Source: Enorma phocaeensis (GTDB lineage Bacteria > Actinomycetota > Coriobacteriia > Coriobacteriales > Coriobacteriaceae). Taken from it: a DNA stretch of 64,000 bases. Numbering within the stretch: the stretch's first letter is position 1; each line of letters starts with the position of its first letter. The stretch is taken from NCBI RefSeq assembly GCF_016901575.1, contig NZ_JACJKQ010000003.1, positions 1-64,000 of the forward strand, written 5' to 3'. The translations under genes were made by a program, and so were the position numbers. Under the pieces are notes generated by a model, which was not told the origin of the DNA, made no database searches, and was given only the letters and a program-made list of their open reading frames with translations. Shown in pieces: positions 1-8,583 of this stretch.

Positions 1-74
1 GTGAGCGCGCCCACGAGCGACGCGGAGATCGCCAGGGCCACCCTCTTCGAATGGTTCTTGACGCAAGCTGTCAT
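1..74 (-). CDS. Secreted or membrane protein, N-terminal fragment only
   Basis: An ATG at 72-74 on the minus strand opens a frame that runs off the window edge. The 24 visible residues begin MTACVKNHSKRVALAIS and continue into a hydrophobic stretch, which is the basic-then-hydrophobic layout of a signal peptide or membrane anchor. A good ribosome binding site (GGAAGGAGAAAG) lies just upstream at about 79-90. A possible -10 element, TATAAC, sits on the minus strand at 112-117. The function cannot be judged from this fragment. Confidence 0.6.
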   Translation of the reverse strand, partial: MTACVKNHSKRVALAISASLVGAL

Positions 75-450
75 ACGTCTTTCTCCTTCCATAAGGAACA
101 GATAATCGCCAGTTATAGAGTTTAGTCCTTTTATCGCGGTTCTTCTAGCCATACGGCAAAAATGGCCACGACGGCAGACTAAGCTCCACCGGTGTAAGTT
201 AGTCTAACACCGTTTTGCTCTTTGTCCACTTCTTTTTGATTTCATGGCCCAGTTTTATCGCCCCTCTTCACATATGTAGCTGCGATTTTGATACTGAGAG
301 GTCCGCTGGTACGCCCTTCGGCATACCTCTTTGCGCGGTTGTACCTTGTGCATAATAGCCCATTTTTCTCCCTGCAAACACAACATGTTGATTTATTTTT
401 CGCTTCCTGACCATCATCTTTGTGTTTTTGCACACCAACTGCCCCCGCGT
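75..450. other. Intergenic region, no gene recognised
   Basis: This stretch is less G+C rich than its surroundings. It holds the leader of the secreted protein on the left (ribosome binding site and a TATAAC -10 candidate at 112-117) and the 3' side of the recombinase gene on the right. Short open frames here have no ribosome binding site and no recognisable content. I see no RNA gene. Confidence 0.4.
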
Positions 451-1527
451 CTAGCGCATTCCGACCTCTTCTTCCAACACATCGCGCGGATTGTGTTGTT
501 CCATGATCTCGCGCAGCTTTGCCGATGAAACATATGTGTAACGTTCCGTCGTCTTCACCGAGCTGTGTCCCAGCAGCTTCTGTATGTATCGGATGTCCAC
601 GTCCTCCTCGAGCAGCGCCGTCGCAAACGAGTGGCGAAACATGTGCGGGGTGATATGCGTGGGCACGCCTGCTTCCTTGGTCCGCTTGAATATGATCCTG
701 CGCACCGCCTGATCGGTTATCCGCCTTCTCGCCCTATTTAAAAAGAGTGCGTTTGTTTTTGGAACGCACCATGGGCTCAGCTCGTCCTGCCGGTCCTCCA
801 GATAGCTCTCGAGCACCTCCCGCGTGGTCTTTGACCCCAGGATCATCACGCGCTCCTTCGAGCCTTTGCCGAAGATGCGCAGCTGCTGCGACGACATGTC
901 CACGCTGTCCATATTGAGCGCGCAGAGCTCCGACACGCGAATGCCCGTTGCCACCAAGAGCTCTAGGATCGCCTGGTCCCGCAGGGCGAGGTCGGCCTCG
1001 TGCACGGTATGGCCCCCTTTGCGCTTCCTGCGCGCCAGCATGAGACGTCTCGAGTCCACGTCCAGGATGCGCTTGAGCTCTGCGGGCCGAATGATGCGCG
1101 GCAGCAGCAACGGCTGGCGAATGTTGACCTCGAGCTCCTCGAACGGGCTCATCTCTATATATTGCTCGCGCTTGAGCCAGCGGGTCCAAGCGCGAATCGA
1201 CGCGAGCTTGCGCCTTACCGTGCTCGCGGCGTGGTTGGCATTCAGATGCGCCATGTATGCCCGCAGCCCTTCGCGGTCTATGGCCCCGCCCATGTCGGCA
1301 AGCCACTCGATGCATTGGCTAATGTCGCAGCTGTACGCCTTGATGGTCTTGTCGTCGAGCCTTCGCTCGTTACGGCATCGCGCTAGATAGGTGTCCAGGT
1401 AGGAGTCCTGCTCGACGCGCGAGAGCTCCGAAGAGGGCCTGGGTTTGCGCCGTGAGCCCTTCTGCCGCAGCCCCGACACCTCCGCGCCTGTCCGCCAATC
1501 GATACGCGGCTCTCGCTGTTGTGCCAT
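451..1527 (-). CDS. Tyrosine recombinase / integrase, Xer-like
   Basis: This 358-residue protein has the two-part layout of Xer and phage-type integrases: an N-terminal SAM-like core-binding domain (about residues 45-130) and a C-terminal catalytic domain. All catalytic positions are visible: the first Arg in ATGIRVSEL, the Lys in FGKGSKER, the HxxR of HMFRHSFAT, the His of LLGHSS and the nucleophilic Tyr of TTERYTYV. The start at 1527 (MAQQREP) is preferred because GGGAGG lies just before it; an ATG four codons upstream lacks one. No att repeats or cargo are apparent next to it, so a housekeeping XerC/XerD-like role in dimer resolution is as likely as a mobile-element role. Confidence 0.9.
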   Translation of the reverse strand: MAQQREPRIDWRTGAEVSGLRQKGSRRKPRPSSELSRVEQDSYLDTYLARCRNERRLDDKTIKAYSCDISQCIEWLADMGGAIDREGLRAYMAHLNANHAASTVRRKLASIRAWTRWLKREQYIEMSPFEELEVNIRQPLLLPRIIRPAELKRILDVDSRRLMLARRKRKGGHTVHEADLALRDQAILELLVATGIRVSELCALNMDSVDMSSQQLRIFGKGSKERVMILGSKTTREVLESYLEDRQDELSPWCVPKTNALFLNRARRRITDQAVRRIIFKRTKEAGVPTHITPHMFRHSFATALLEEDVDIRYIQKLLGHSSVKTTERYTYVSSAKLREIMEQHNPRDVLEEEVGMR

Positions 1528-1761
1528 GTTGCCTCCCATTCACGCAGGTGACCTGCGGCGCCATCGGGGCGCCGCGCCCGTCATGCAGAGCATGGGGCAA
1601 CTATCGCGGCATTGGTCACGCTGCGGCGGCAGGAGGACAAAATTATCGCTCCTTGGTAGGAATATGCAGGATAGACGGCAAATCGCTATGGCATCGGGGC
1701 AGATATGGCCCCTGCCGAGAACGCGATGCGAACACGGCCCGGCGAGGACCTCGCCGCCCCG

Positions 1762-2520
1762 CTAGAAGTCAAACGCCTGGGCGATGTCGCAGGAGATCAC
1801 AACGTCCGCGAGCGCGTCTTGCGGCGTGGGGTCCCGGTTCACGATGACGAGGGCGTCGCCGCCGAAATAGCGGATGAGCCCCGCCGCCGGATACACCACG
1901 AGCGACGTTCCGCCCACGACCAGCAGATCCGCCGATGCAATGGCGTCGACCGCACCCATCAGGACGTTCTCGCTCAGCGGCTCCTCATATAGCACCACGT
2001 CGGGCTTGATGCGCCCGCCGCACGCAGGGCACACCGGCACGCCGCCCGCGTCCTCGTGCTCTCGCGCCACGACCCACTTCGCGCCATAGACCGCCCCGCA
2101 CGACTGGCATACGTTGCGATGCACCGAGCCGTGCAGCTCGTACACCCGCTTTGAGCCCGCCGCCTGGTGCAGGCCGTCGATGTTCTGCGTGACCACGGCA
2201 TCCAGCCTGCCCCGAAGCTCGAGCTCGGCGAGCTTTCGATGCGCCTGGTTCGGCTTGGCATCGAGGGCGATCATCCGCTCGCGATAGAACGAGAAGAACT
2301 CCGACGGATGCTCGACATAGAACGTGTGAGAGAGCATGGTCTCGGGCGGATAGGCAAAATGCTGGTGGTACAGGCCGTCGACGCTTCGAAAGTCGGGGAT
2401 GCCGCTCGCCGTGGAGACGCCGGCTCCCCCGAAGAAGACGGCATGGCTGTGCGAGGCAAACAGGCGCTCCAGCGCGTGCTGGGCCTCGGAGACATCTGAT
2501 ATGGCATGCGTTGCGCTCAT
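1762..2520 (-). CDS. cobB: NAD-dependent protein deacylase, Sir2 family
   Basis: A 252-residue sirtuin, close to the usual bacterial length. The NAD-binding signature GAGVSTASGIPDFRS is near residue 32, TQNIDGLHQ follows in the middle, the catalytic His is in YELHGS, and two CxxC pairs (CQSC and CPAC) form the zinc site. Sirtuins remove acyl groups from lysines using NAD and release O-acyl-ADP-ribose in the cytoplasm. The start has AAAGGAG upstream. It is transcribed away from the xth gene next to it and its targets cannot be read from context. Confidence 0.93.
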   Translation of the reverse strand: MSATHAISDVSEAQHALERLFASHSHAVFFGGAGVSTASGIPDFRSVDGLYHQHFAYPPETMLSHTFYVEHPSEFFSFYRERMIALDAKPNQAHRKLAELELRGRLDAVVTQNIDGLHQAAGSKRVYELHGSVHRNVCQSCGAVYGAKWVVAREHEDAGGVPVCPACGGRIKPDVVLYEEPLSENVLMGAVDAIASADLLVVGGTSLVVYPAAGLIRYFGGDALVIVNRDPTPQDALADVVISCDIAQAFDF

Positions 2521-2646
2521 GTGGCGGCTCCTTTACATCCCTGCGGCAAACGTACGCTTGGGCTGGCCCGCCGCATGGACGGAACATGGTGCGTCGGGTA
2601 CCATCCCAACCAAGCACGATACACCCTCCCGACAAAGGAGTCCTCC

Positions 2647-3474
2647 ATGTCCGACGCCACCTCCCCCGCCCGCACCTATGCGTTCGCCTCATGGAACGTC
2701 AACGGCCTGCGCGCGGTGCTCAAGAAAGACCCCGGCTTCATCGAGATCGCCGAGTCGCTCGACGCGGACATCCTCGCCCTGCAGGAAACCAAGCTGCAAG
2801 AAGGCCAGGTAGAGATCGACCTTCCGGGCTATCACCAGGTGTGGAGCTACGCCGAGCGCAAGGGATATTCCGGCACGGCGGTCTTTACGCGCGAAGAGCC
2901 GCTCTCGGTGCGCCGCGCCGACAGCCTCCTCCCCTACGCCTACGGCAACGAGCTCGTCGCCACGGCCGTCACCGAGGGACGCGTGTGCGCACTTGAATTC
3001 GACCGGTTCTGGTTTGTGGACGTATACACCCCCAACGCCCAGAACGAGCTCGCGCGCATCGATACGCGCATGGCCTGGGACGACGCCTACCGAGCCTTCC
3101 TCAAGGGACTTGAAGAGGAAACCGGCAAGCCCGTGGTCACCTGCGGCGACTTCAACGTGGCACATGAGGAAATCGACCTCAAGAACCCCCAGACCAACCG
3201 CGGCAACGCCGGCTTCTCCGACGAGGAGCGCGGCAAGTTCAGCGAGCTTCTGGACGCCGGCTTCACCGACACCTTCCGCTACCTGCACCCCGACGAGACC
3301 GGCGCCTACAGCTGGTGGAGCTATCGATTCAACGCCCGCAAGAACAACACGGGCTGGCGCATCGACTACTTCTTGGTGAGCGACTCGGTACGCGACCGCA
3401 TCCGCTCCGCCACCATCCGCAGCGACATATTTGGCTCGGACCACTGCCCCGTGGAGCTCACCATCGAGCTGTAG
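2647..3474 (+). CDS. xth: Exodeoxyribonuclease III
   Basis: A 275-residue member of the ExoIII/APE1 family, which cuts DNA at abasic sites and degrades from 3' ends in base-excision repair. The fold's landmarks are visible: WNVNGLRA near the N terminus, LQETKLQ with the metal-binding Glu, the CGDFNVAH loop, and the C-terminal GSDHCPV with the catalytic Asp-His. The open frame extends further upstream, but AAGGAG at 2635-2640 fixes the ATG at 2647. It is divergent from the sirtuin gene and is followed by a perfect hairpin. Confidence 0.95.
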   Translation: MSDATSPARTYAFASWNVNGLRAVLKKDPGFIEIAESLDADILALQETKLQEGQVEIDLPGYHQVWSYAERKGYSGTAVFTREEPLSVRRADSLLPYAYGNELVATAVTEGRVCALEFDRFWFVDVYTPNAQNELARIDTRMAWDDAYRAFLKGLEEETGKPVVTCGDFNVAHEEIDLKNPQTNRGNAGFSDEERGKFSELLDAGFTDTFRYLHPDETGAYSWWSYRFNARKNNTGWRIDYFLVSDSVRDRIRSATIRSDIFGSDHCPVELTIEL

Positions 3475-3488
3475 CGGGCACCGGGCAC

Positions 3489-3525
3489 CTGACATGCCGC
3501 CGAGGGAGGCCCGGCGGCATGTCAG
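3489..3525. terminator. Perfect 14-bp hairpin after xth
   Basis: CTGACATGCCGCCG (3489-3502) and its exact complement (3512-3525) enclose a 9-nt loop, 14 nt after the xth stop codon. It lacks a clear U tract, so it may terminate transcription in both directions with the larger palindrome that follows or simply protect the 3' end. The sequence CCGGGCACCTGACA at its left edge also occurs, inverted, near 23066. Confidence 0.6.
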
Positions 3526-3567
3526 AAATGCCTGCGTCCCAGGCGCAACAAGGTTGGCGACGCAAGG

Positions 3568-3682
3568 CTTCTTATGCAAAATGGACGCTTTGGAACAACT
3601 TCTTTAGCAATATGGCCGCTAAGGTGCCTTGTGAGGACCCTTAGCGGCCGTTCTGCATAAGAAGATGTTTCCGAGCGTCCAT
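3568..3682. repeat. Long imperfect palindrome, copy A of a repeat family
   Basis: The element folds as nested arms. ATGGACGC (3581-3588) pairs with GCGTCCAT (3675-3682), a middle arm near CTTCTT/GCA pairs with TGCATAAGAAG (3654-3664), and the inner stem GGCCGCTAAGG (3614-3624) pairs with 3639-3649. An extra copy of CTTCTTATGCA is at 3568-3578. The same outer and middle arms recur at 28736-28849 around a different inner stem. It lies between convergent genes. Confidence 0.7.
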
Positions 3683-3695
3683 GTTGCTACACAAG

Positions 3696-3759
3696 TTTCG
3701 AGGAGCGGCGGTCGGCCCCTAGGCGGGTTTCGGGGTGCGGCGGTCGGCCCCTAGGCGGC
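3696..3759. repeat. Two tandem copies of a 32-bp unit at the antiporter stop codon
   Basis: Units 3696-3727 and 3728-3759 both contain GCGGCGGTCGGCCCCTAGG and differ at only a few positions. The second copy includes the stop codon of the antiporter gene (3751-3753, minus strand), so the first looks like a duplication of the gene's 3' end. Confidence 0.75.
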
Positions 3760-5757
3760 AAGCAGCCTCTCCGCAGCCTCGAGAGCGTCGGCGGTACCGA
3801 TGAGCCCCACGTAGTCGCCGGCCTTGAGCACCGTCGAGGCATCCAGGAAAAGCTCCATCCCCTCCCCGCGGCGCAGCGCGACGGCGTTGGCACCGGTGCG
3901 TGCCCTAAGGTCGAGCTGCGCCAAGGTGCAGCCCGCAAGCGGGCACATCTCGCCCACCGCGACCCAATGCAGGTCTACATCGGCAAGCGAGGCCAGCAGG
4001 CGCTCAAAGGCGTGCATGCGCTTGCCCTGGGCGCCGTCGCCGAGCGCCTCGTAGCCGCTTGCACGCAGGTCGTTCGCATAACCTTGTATCTGCTTGGGTC
4101 GATACCCCAGGTCGAGCAGCGTATGGCGCATGAGCTCGATGCCGCCCTCGAGCTCGGGACGAACGACCTCGTCTGCGCCGGCGGCCACGAGCGCAGCGAC
4201 CCCGTCCTCGCCCTCGGCGCGCGTCACGATGCGAAGGCCCGGAGCCAGCTCGCGCGCGTCGCGGGCGATGAGCTCGGCGGTCGCGTCGCCGTGGCTCGCG
4301 ATCACCATGACCCGCGCGCCCGCCAGGTGCGCATGCTCCAAGATCTCGGAGTTCGCGGCGTCGCCCACGAGCACGCTGAAGCCGTCCGCCTCGGCCTCCT
4401 CGGCGACCTGCAGCTCGCGCTCGACCACCAGGCACGGAATCTCGAGGTTCTTGAGCACCTCGGTCACGCAGCGGCCGGCATGTCCGTAGCCGACCACCAC
4501 GACGTGGTCGTGAAGGTCTTCTGCCGGCGGGGCAACGTGGTGCACATGCCGCTCATACAGCGCCGAAAGGCGCGCGCGGGAGCTCATCCACCGCTCGATG
4601 GGCTCGATGCCCTTGAAGGCAAATGAGTTGAGCGCGATCGACACCACGGCTCCGCCCAGAATGATGCTGTACTGGTCAGGGGAGAGGATTCCGAGGGCCA
4701 TGCCCGTCTGCCCGATGATGAACGAGAACTCTCCGATCTGCGAGAGGCCGGCGGCCACGGTGAGCGTCGTGTGCAGGCCGGCCGAGAGCAGCGTTCCGAG
4801 CACCATGTTGATGAGCCACTTGCCCACGATGATGAGCGCCACGAGGGCCACGAGCTCGGGCAGGTGCGCAGCCAGCGTCGCGGGGTTCACGCTCATGCCC
4901 ACCGAGGCGAAGAAAATGATGGAGAACAGGTCTTTAAAGGGAATCGCCTCGGCGGCGACGCGGTGCGAGAGCTTGGAGCCGCTCACCACCACGCCGGCGA
5001 GGAAGGCGCCGAGCGCCACCGAAAGGTCGAAGAGCAGCGATGCCGCCATGGCGGTGCCGAGCGCAATGACCACCACGGCGAGCTGGAAGAGCTCGCTCGG
5101 GCAGAAGCGCGCGATACGGGAGAGCAGCCAGGGAAGCACGCGCGATCCCACGACCAGCATGATCGCCACGAAGGCCACCGTCTTGACGAGCGCCTCGGCT
5201 AGGCCCGCGGCAAGCGCCGGGCCCGAGACCTCGCCCGGACCAAACACCACCGGCAGCACCACCAGAATCACCACGGTGGCAAGGTCCTCCACGATGAGCC
5301 AGCCCGTGGCGACGCGCCCGCCATGGCTTTGGTAGAGCCCGGCGTCGGTGAGGTTCTTGATGAGGACCACGGTGGAGGCGATGCTCACCGAGAGCCCCAG
5401 CATGATTCCCGCCTCGGGCGACCAGCCAAATGCCATGGCCAGCGCGTAGCCGGCAAGCGTGCCGGCGACGATCTGCAGAATGGCGCCGGGGATCGCGATG
5501 CCCTTCACCTCGAAGAGGTCTTTGAGCGAGAAGTGAAGGCCCGTGCTGAACATCATGAACATGACGCCCACCTCGGAAAGCTGGTTCATGGCGTCCGAGT
5601 CCCCGATGAAGCCGGGGGTAAGCGGGCTCACCACGAGCCCTCCCAGCAGATAGCCCACGATGGGAGGCAGGCGCAACGCCCGCGCCACAAGGCCGCCGAC
5701 AAACGCGGCGACGAGCGCGAACACAAATGTCATGAGCAGAATGGTCTCTCCGTGCAT
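3751..5757 (-). CDS. Cation:proton antiporter, CPA2/KefB type, with TrkA domains
   Basis: A 668-residue membrane protein. About residues 1-390 form some 12 membrane segments of the Na+/H+ exchanger fold. A TrkA-N (RCK) nucleotide-binding domain follows, beginning with the Rossmann motif VVVVGYGHAGR near residue 415, and a TrkA-C domain closes the protein (about 590-668). This layout matches YbaL/KefB-like K+ or Na+/H+ antiporters gated by bound nucleotide. GGAGG precedes the ATG. It stands alone; the transported ion cannot be decided from sequence. Confidence 0.9.
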   Translation of the reverse strand: MHGETILLMTFVFALVAAFVGGLVARALRLPPIVGYLLGGLVVSPLTPGFIGDSDAMNQLSEVGVMFMMFSTGLHFSLKDLFEVKGIAIPGAILQIVAGTLAGYALAMAFGWSPEAGIMLGLSVSIASTVVLIKNLTDAGLYQSHGGRVATGWLIVEDLATVVILVVLPVVFGPGEVSGPALAAGLAEALVKTVAFVAIMLVVGSRVLPWLLSRIARFCPSELFQLAVVVIALGTAMAASLLFDLSVALGAFLAGVVVSGSKLSHRVAAEAIPFKDLFSIIFFASVGMSVNPATLAAHLPELVALVALIIVGKWLINMVLGTLLSAGLHTTLTVAAGLSQIGEFSFIIGQTGMALGILSPDQYSIILGGAVVSIALNSFAFKGIEPIERWMSSRARLSALYERHVHHVAPPAEDLHDHVVVVGYGHAGRCVTEVLKNLEIPCLVVERELQVAEEAEADGFSVLVGDAANSEILEHAHLAGARVMVIASHGDATAELIARDARELAPGLRIVTRAEGEDGVAALVAAGADEVVRPELEGGIELMRHTLLDLGYRPKQIQGYANDLRASGYEALGDGAQGKRMHAFERLLASLADVDLHWVAVGEMCPLAGCTLAQLDLRARTGANAVALRRGEGMELFLDASTVLKAGDYVGLIGTADALEAAERLLAA

Positions 5758-6335
5758 GGAACCTCCGAACAGGTTGGGGCGAGCGTGCTGGCTGTCGAGG
5801 ATGCGCTGCGAGGCCTACCGTGGCGGCACGACGCAGCAGCCGATGCTCAGATAGACGTCAGCAAAACGAGCATGCACGGCACGCGAACACCGACAAGGCG
5901 CAAACGAGGCCTGACGTCGCCTCGGCAAAACGCGGGTCCTGTCCTCGAGGCAGAGCCCGCGCCGATCGTTATAAGACGCTTGAGGAGCAACTGAGGGTGC
6001 GCACAACATGCCATAGCGCGGTCCAACCACATCCCCCACCGGCTTCAATATGGTACTGGTATACCCCACATTTTCAGAAGCTATTCACGGTCTGTCAAAG
6101 CAGGGACAGGCCCTGGGACGGAGCCGCCTTCAACGCGAGCGGGCTAGCCGGATGAGCGATCCGGGCGGGTCCGTGCGGGCGGGGCGTTTTGCACCATGCG
6201 AACGACGTGTCTTGACCCGCGGCTCAAGGCGCCGGTCGCTTGGGGCGAGCCCGACGCCCGCGCCAGACGCGCCGGCCCTTAGGCGGGATGGCTCAAGCCA
6301 AAGTGGTTCGAACGACCCCGTCCCCAAACGTCCAC
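5758..6335. other. 578-bp G+C-rich intergenic region, no gene recognised
   Basis: This stretch holds the leader of the antiporter gene on its left and the 3' side of the ECF operon on its right. Open frames in it look like composition artefacts. Around 6050-6070 there is a locally A+T-richer patch with GGTACTGGTATACC that could be a promoter, but I cannot assign it. No RNA gene is evident. Confidence 0.35.
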
Positions 6336-7079
6336 CTAGCCCCTTAGGTCGAACTTCCGAACGACCCGCTCGATCCGACGGGTCCACGGGACGTACAGCG
6401 CCCCCAAAAACACGACGGTCGCTGCCCCGTGCATGAGGTCAAACGGCAGCGCCGCGGCCACGCGCGCGACGGCGCCGGGCCATGTCAGCGGCTGGACAAA
6501 GGCGACCACGTCGTAGAGGTTGATCACCGCGCCGTACACCAGACCCGAGGCAAACCCCCATCCGAGCAGCGGGACCATGGCGACGCGCCCGCCACGGCGG
6601 CGGAAAGCGCCGGCATCGGCCAGAACGCCGCCCATGTACCCCACAAGGCCCCAGGCGTACATCTGCCAAGGCGTCCACATGCCCTGGCCAAAGAAGAAGT
6701 TGCTCGTCAGGGCGGCGAGCGCGCCCACCATGAATCCGTTCCTACGCCCGAGGACCGCCCCCGCGATGATGGCGATCGCAGAAACCGGCTTGAAGTCGGG
6801 CACCGCCGCAAAGAGCACGCGCCCCGCCGCCGCAAGCGACGCCAGCACCAGGGTCGGCATGATCTGCCTCAGCGCCGGCCGGCTCGCCTCGTAGCCAGCA
6901 AAGAACAGCCCAACCACCAGGCCCACGACGACAAGCAGCAGCAACGCAGACTGGGCGAGGCCCGCCGCGGCGCAGGCGAGCATGGCGGCCGGAACCGCAA
7001 ACAGCGCCGGAACCTCCAGATGGCGGAGCAGGCGCGCGCAGCGGCCCGGATTCTCAGGGGCGGTAGTAGACGTTTCCAC
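6336..7079 (-). CDS. ECF transporter substrate-binding (S) component
   Basis: A 247-residue membrane protein with about six hydrophobic segments, the expected size for an ECF S component, which captures a vitamin or similar micronutrient and docks on EcfT. The GTG start at 7079 is chosen because AAGGAG lies 7 nt upstream, inside the end of the ATPase gene, giving a 26-nt overlap; a longer frame reaches 7124 without a matching site. It is the last gene of a four-gene coupled operon. The substrate is unknown; coupling to an external propeller protein suggests a large, scarce ligand such as a cobamide, which is only inference. Confidence 0.82.
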   Translation of the reverse strand: METSTTAPENPGRCARLLRHLEVPALFAVPAAMLACAAAGLAQSALLLLVVVGLVVGLFFAGYEASRPALRQIMPTLVLASLAAAGRVLFAAVPDFKPVSAIAIIAGAVLGRRNGFMVGALAALTSNFFFGQGMWTPWQMYAWGLVGYMGGVLADAGAFRRRGGRVAMVPLLGWGFASGLVYGAVINLYDVVAFVQPLTWPGAVARVAAALPFDLMHGAATVVFLGALYVPWTRRIERVVRKFDLRG

Positions 7080-8583
7080 GGAAGAACTCCTTGGCAGGCG
7101 CGGTCGAGGCGACCTCGCCGTCAAATATCATCGAAACGGTATCGGCGAGCTGCTCCACGACATCCAGGTCATGCGTCGCCATGACGACCGACGCCCCCTC
7201 CTTGCGCATGTCGTCGAGCAGGCGCGCGACAATCCGGCGAGAAGCGAGGTCGAGCCCTTTGGTCGGCTCGTCGAGCAGCAGCAACTCGGGCCGCACGAGC
7301 AGCACCTTGCCCAGCGCCAGCAGCTGCTGCTGGCCGCCGGAGAGGTCATAGGGATGCCTGTCGCCCAGACCCCCGAGGCCGATCCGCTCCAGCATGCCGT
7401 CGGCGTCGGAGCGTCCGTAGCCCGCGGCGCGCGACCATTCCATGAGCTCGTCGGAGACGGTCTCCGCGACAAAGAGGGCACGCGGGTCCTGCGGAAGCAT
7501 CGCCCGCCGCTGCCGAGGCACGCGAAGGCCGCCCCGCTGAAGCTTGAGCACGCCCGCCATGATGGACAAGAGGGTCGACTTCCCGCAGCCGTTCCCGCCC
7601 ACCAGCGCGTGGATGCCGCCGCGGCGCGCCTCGATATCCAGGTTGCGCAGCACCCAGCCGGAATCACGCTCGTAGCGAAACCACGCCCGCTCCAACTCGA
7701 CGGCAGGCTCGCCGCGCATCCCGCCCGGCACGCCCCCATCGCGCACCCCAGGCCGCGGCCGCCCTTCGGCGTGCCCCGGACAGCGTCCGACGGCATCCAG
7801 GCCGGAATCGTCCCGCGCGCCTCCGTCCGCCTCGCCATCGCGCTCGGCGGAGGCGCGGGCGTCGACGAAAAGCGCCTCGCGGCGCCGCATGGCGTCGAGG
7901 TCTCCCACGTCGCGCAGGCGGCCGTCGACAAGTTCGAAGGCGCAGGTCGCGTAGTCGACCATCGCGCGGGGGGCATGCGTCGCCACCACGACGGTGCACC
8001 CCAGCTCGCGGTTCACGCGAAAGAGCGCGTGCAGGAAGTTCTTCTCGGCAATGGGGTCGAGCTGGGCCGTCGGCTCGTCGAGCAGCAGCAGCCGCGGCTG
8101 CATGACGAGGGTGGACGCCAGCGCAAGGAGCTGCTTGCGTCCGCCGGACAGCGTGTCGGTCTCGCGATGGAACCACTCGTCCATCCCAAAGAAATAGCTG
8201 GTCTCTGCCACCAGGCGCCGCATCTCGTCCTGCGGCGTGCCCAAGTTCTCGAGCCCAAAGGCCATCTCGTGCCAGACGGTCTCGCACACGATCTGGTTGT
8301 CAGGACTTTGAAAGACGTAGCCCACGGAGCGGGCGGCCTCCTCGTCCGAGAGGGCATCGGTCGAACGGCCGAACACGAGCACCTCGCCCGTCCTGTCGCC
8401 TGCGGGCGCGATCTCGCGCTTGGCGAGCGACAGCAGCGTCGACTTGCCCGACCCGGTCCCTCCCACGAGCAGCGCGAAGGCGCCCTCGGGCACGCGCCAC
8501 GACACGTCGCGCAGCACGGGGCGGCTGAGGCCGGGATAGGTGAAGGAGAGGCCGCGCATCTCAAGCGCGCAGACATCGCTCAT
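7054..8583 (-). CDS. ecfA: ECF transporter ATPase, two ABC domains fused in one chain
   Basis: This 509-residue protein carries two complete ABC ATPase domains, equivalent to separate EcfA1 and EcfA2. The first has Walker A GGTGSGKST and signature LSGGRKQ with LLLDEPT; the second has GGNGCGKST, LSGGQQQ and LLLDEPT. A linker of roughly 80 residues of low complexity joins them. It powers uptake by the EcfT/S module in the membrane. The ATG at 8583 has a perfect AAGGAGG and overlaps the EcfT stop by 4 nt (ATGA), so the two are translationally coupled. The Gln-to-Arg change in the first signature is unusual. Confidence 0.93.
   Translation of the reverse strand: MSDVCALEMRGLSFTYPGLSRPVLRDVSWRVPEGAFALLVGGTGSGKSTLLSLAKREIAPAGDRTGEVLVFGRSTDALSDEEAARSVGYVFQSPDNQIVCETVWHEMAFGLENLGTPQDEMRRLVAETSYFFGMDEWFHRETDTLSGGRKQLLALASTLVMQPRLLLLDEPTAQLDPIAEKNFLHALFRVNRELGCTVVVATHAPRAMVDYATCAFELVDGRLRDVGDLDAMRRREALFVDARASAERDGEADGGARDDSGLDAVGRCPGHAEGRPRPGVRDGGVPGGMRGEPAVELERAWFRYERDSGWVLRNLDIEARRGGIHALVGGNGCGKSTLLSIMAGVLKLQRGGLRVPRQRRAMLPQDPRALFVAETVSDELMEWSRAAGYGRSDADGMLERIGLGGLGDRHPYDLSGGQQQLLALGKVLLVRPELLLLDEPTKGLDLASRRIVARLLDDMRKEGASVVMATHDLDVVEQLADTVSMIFDGEVASTAPAKEFFRGNVYYRP

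Noticed and set aside
451-1527. Integrase of a resident prophage or ICE
   Set aside because: Neighbours are housekeeping genes and no att repeats or cargo were seen; a Xer-like role cannot be excluded.
6299-6330. tRNA-like T-arm (GGTTCGAACGACC)
   Set aside because: No matching acceptor, D or anticodon arms could be drawn around it.
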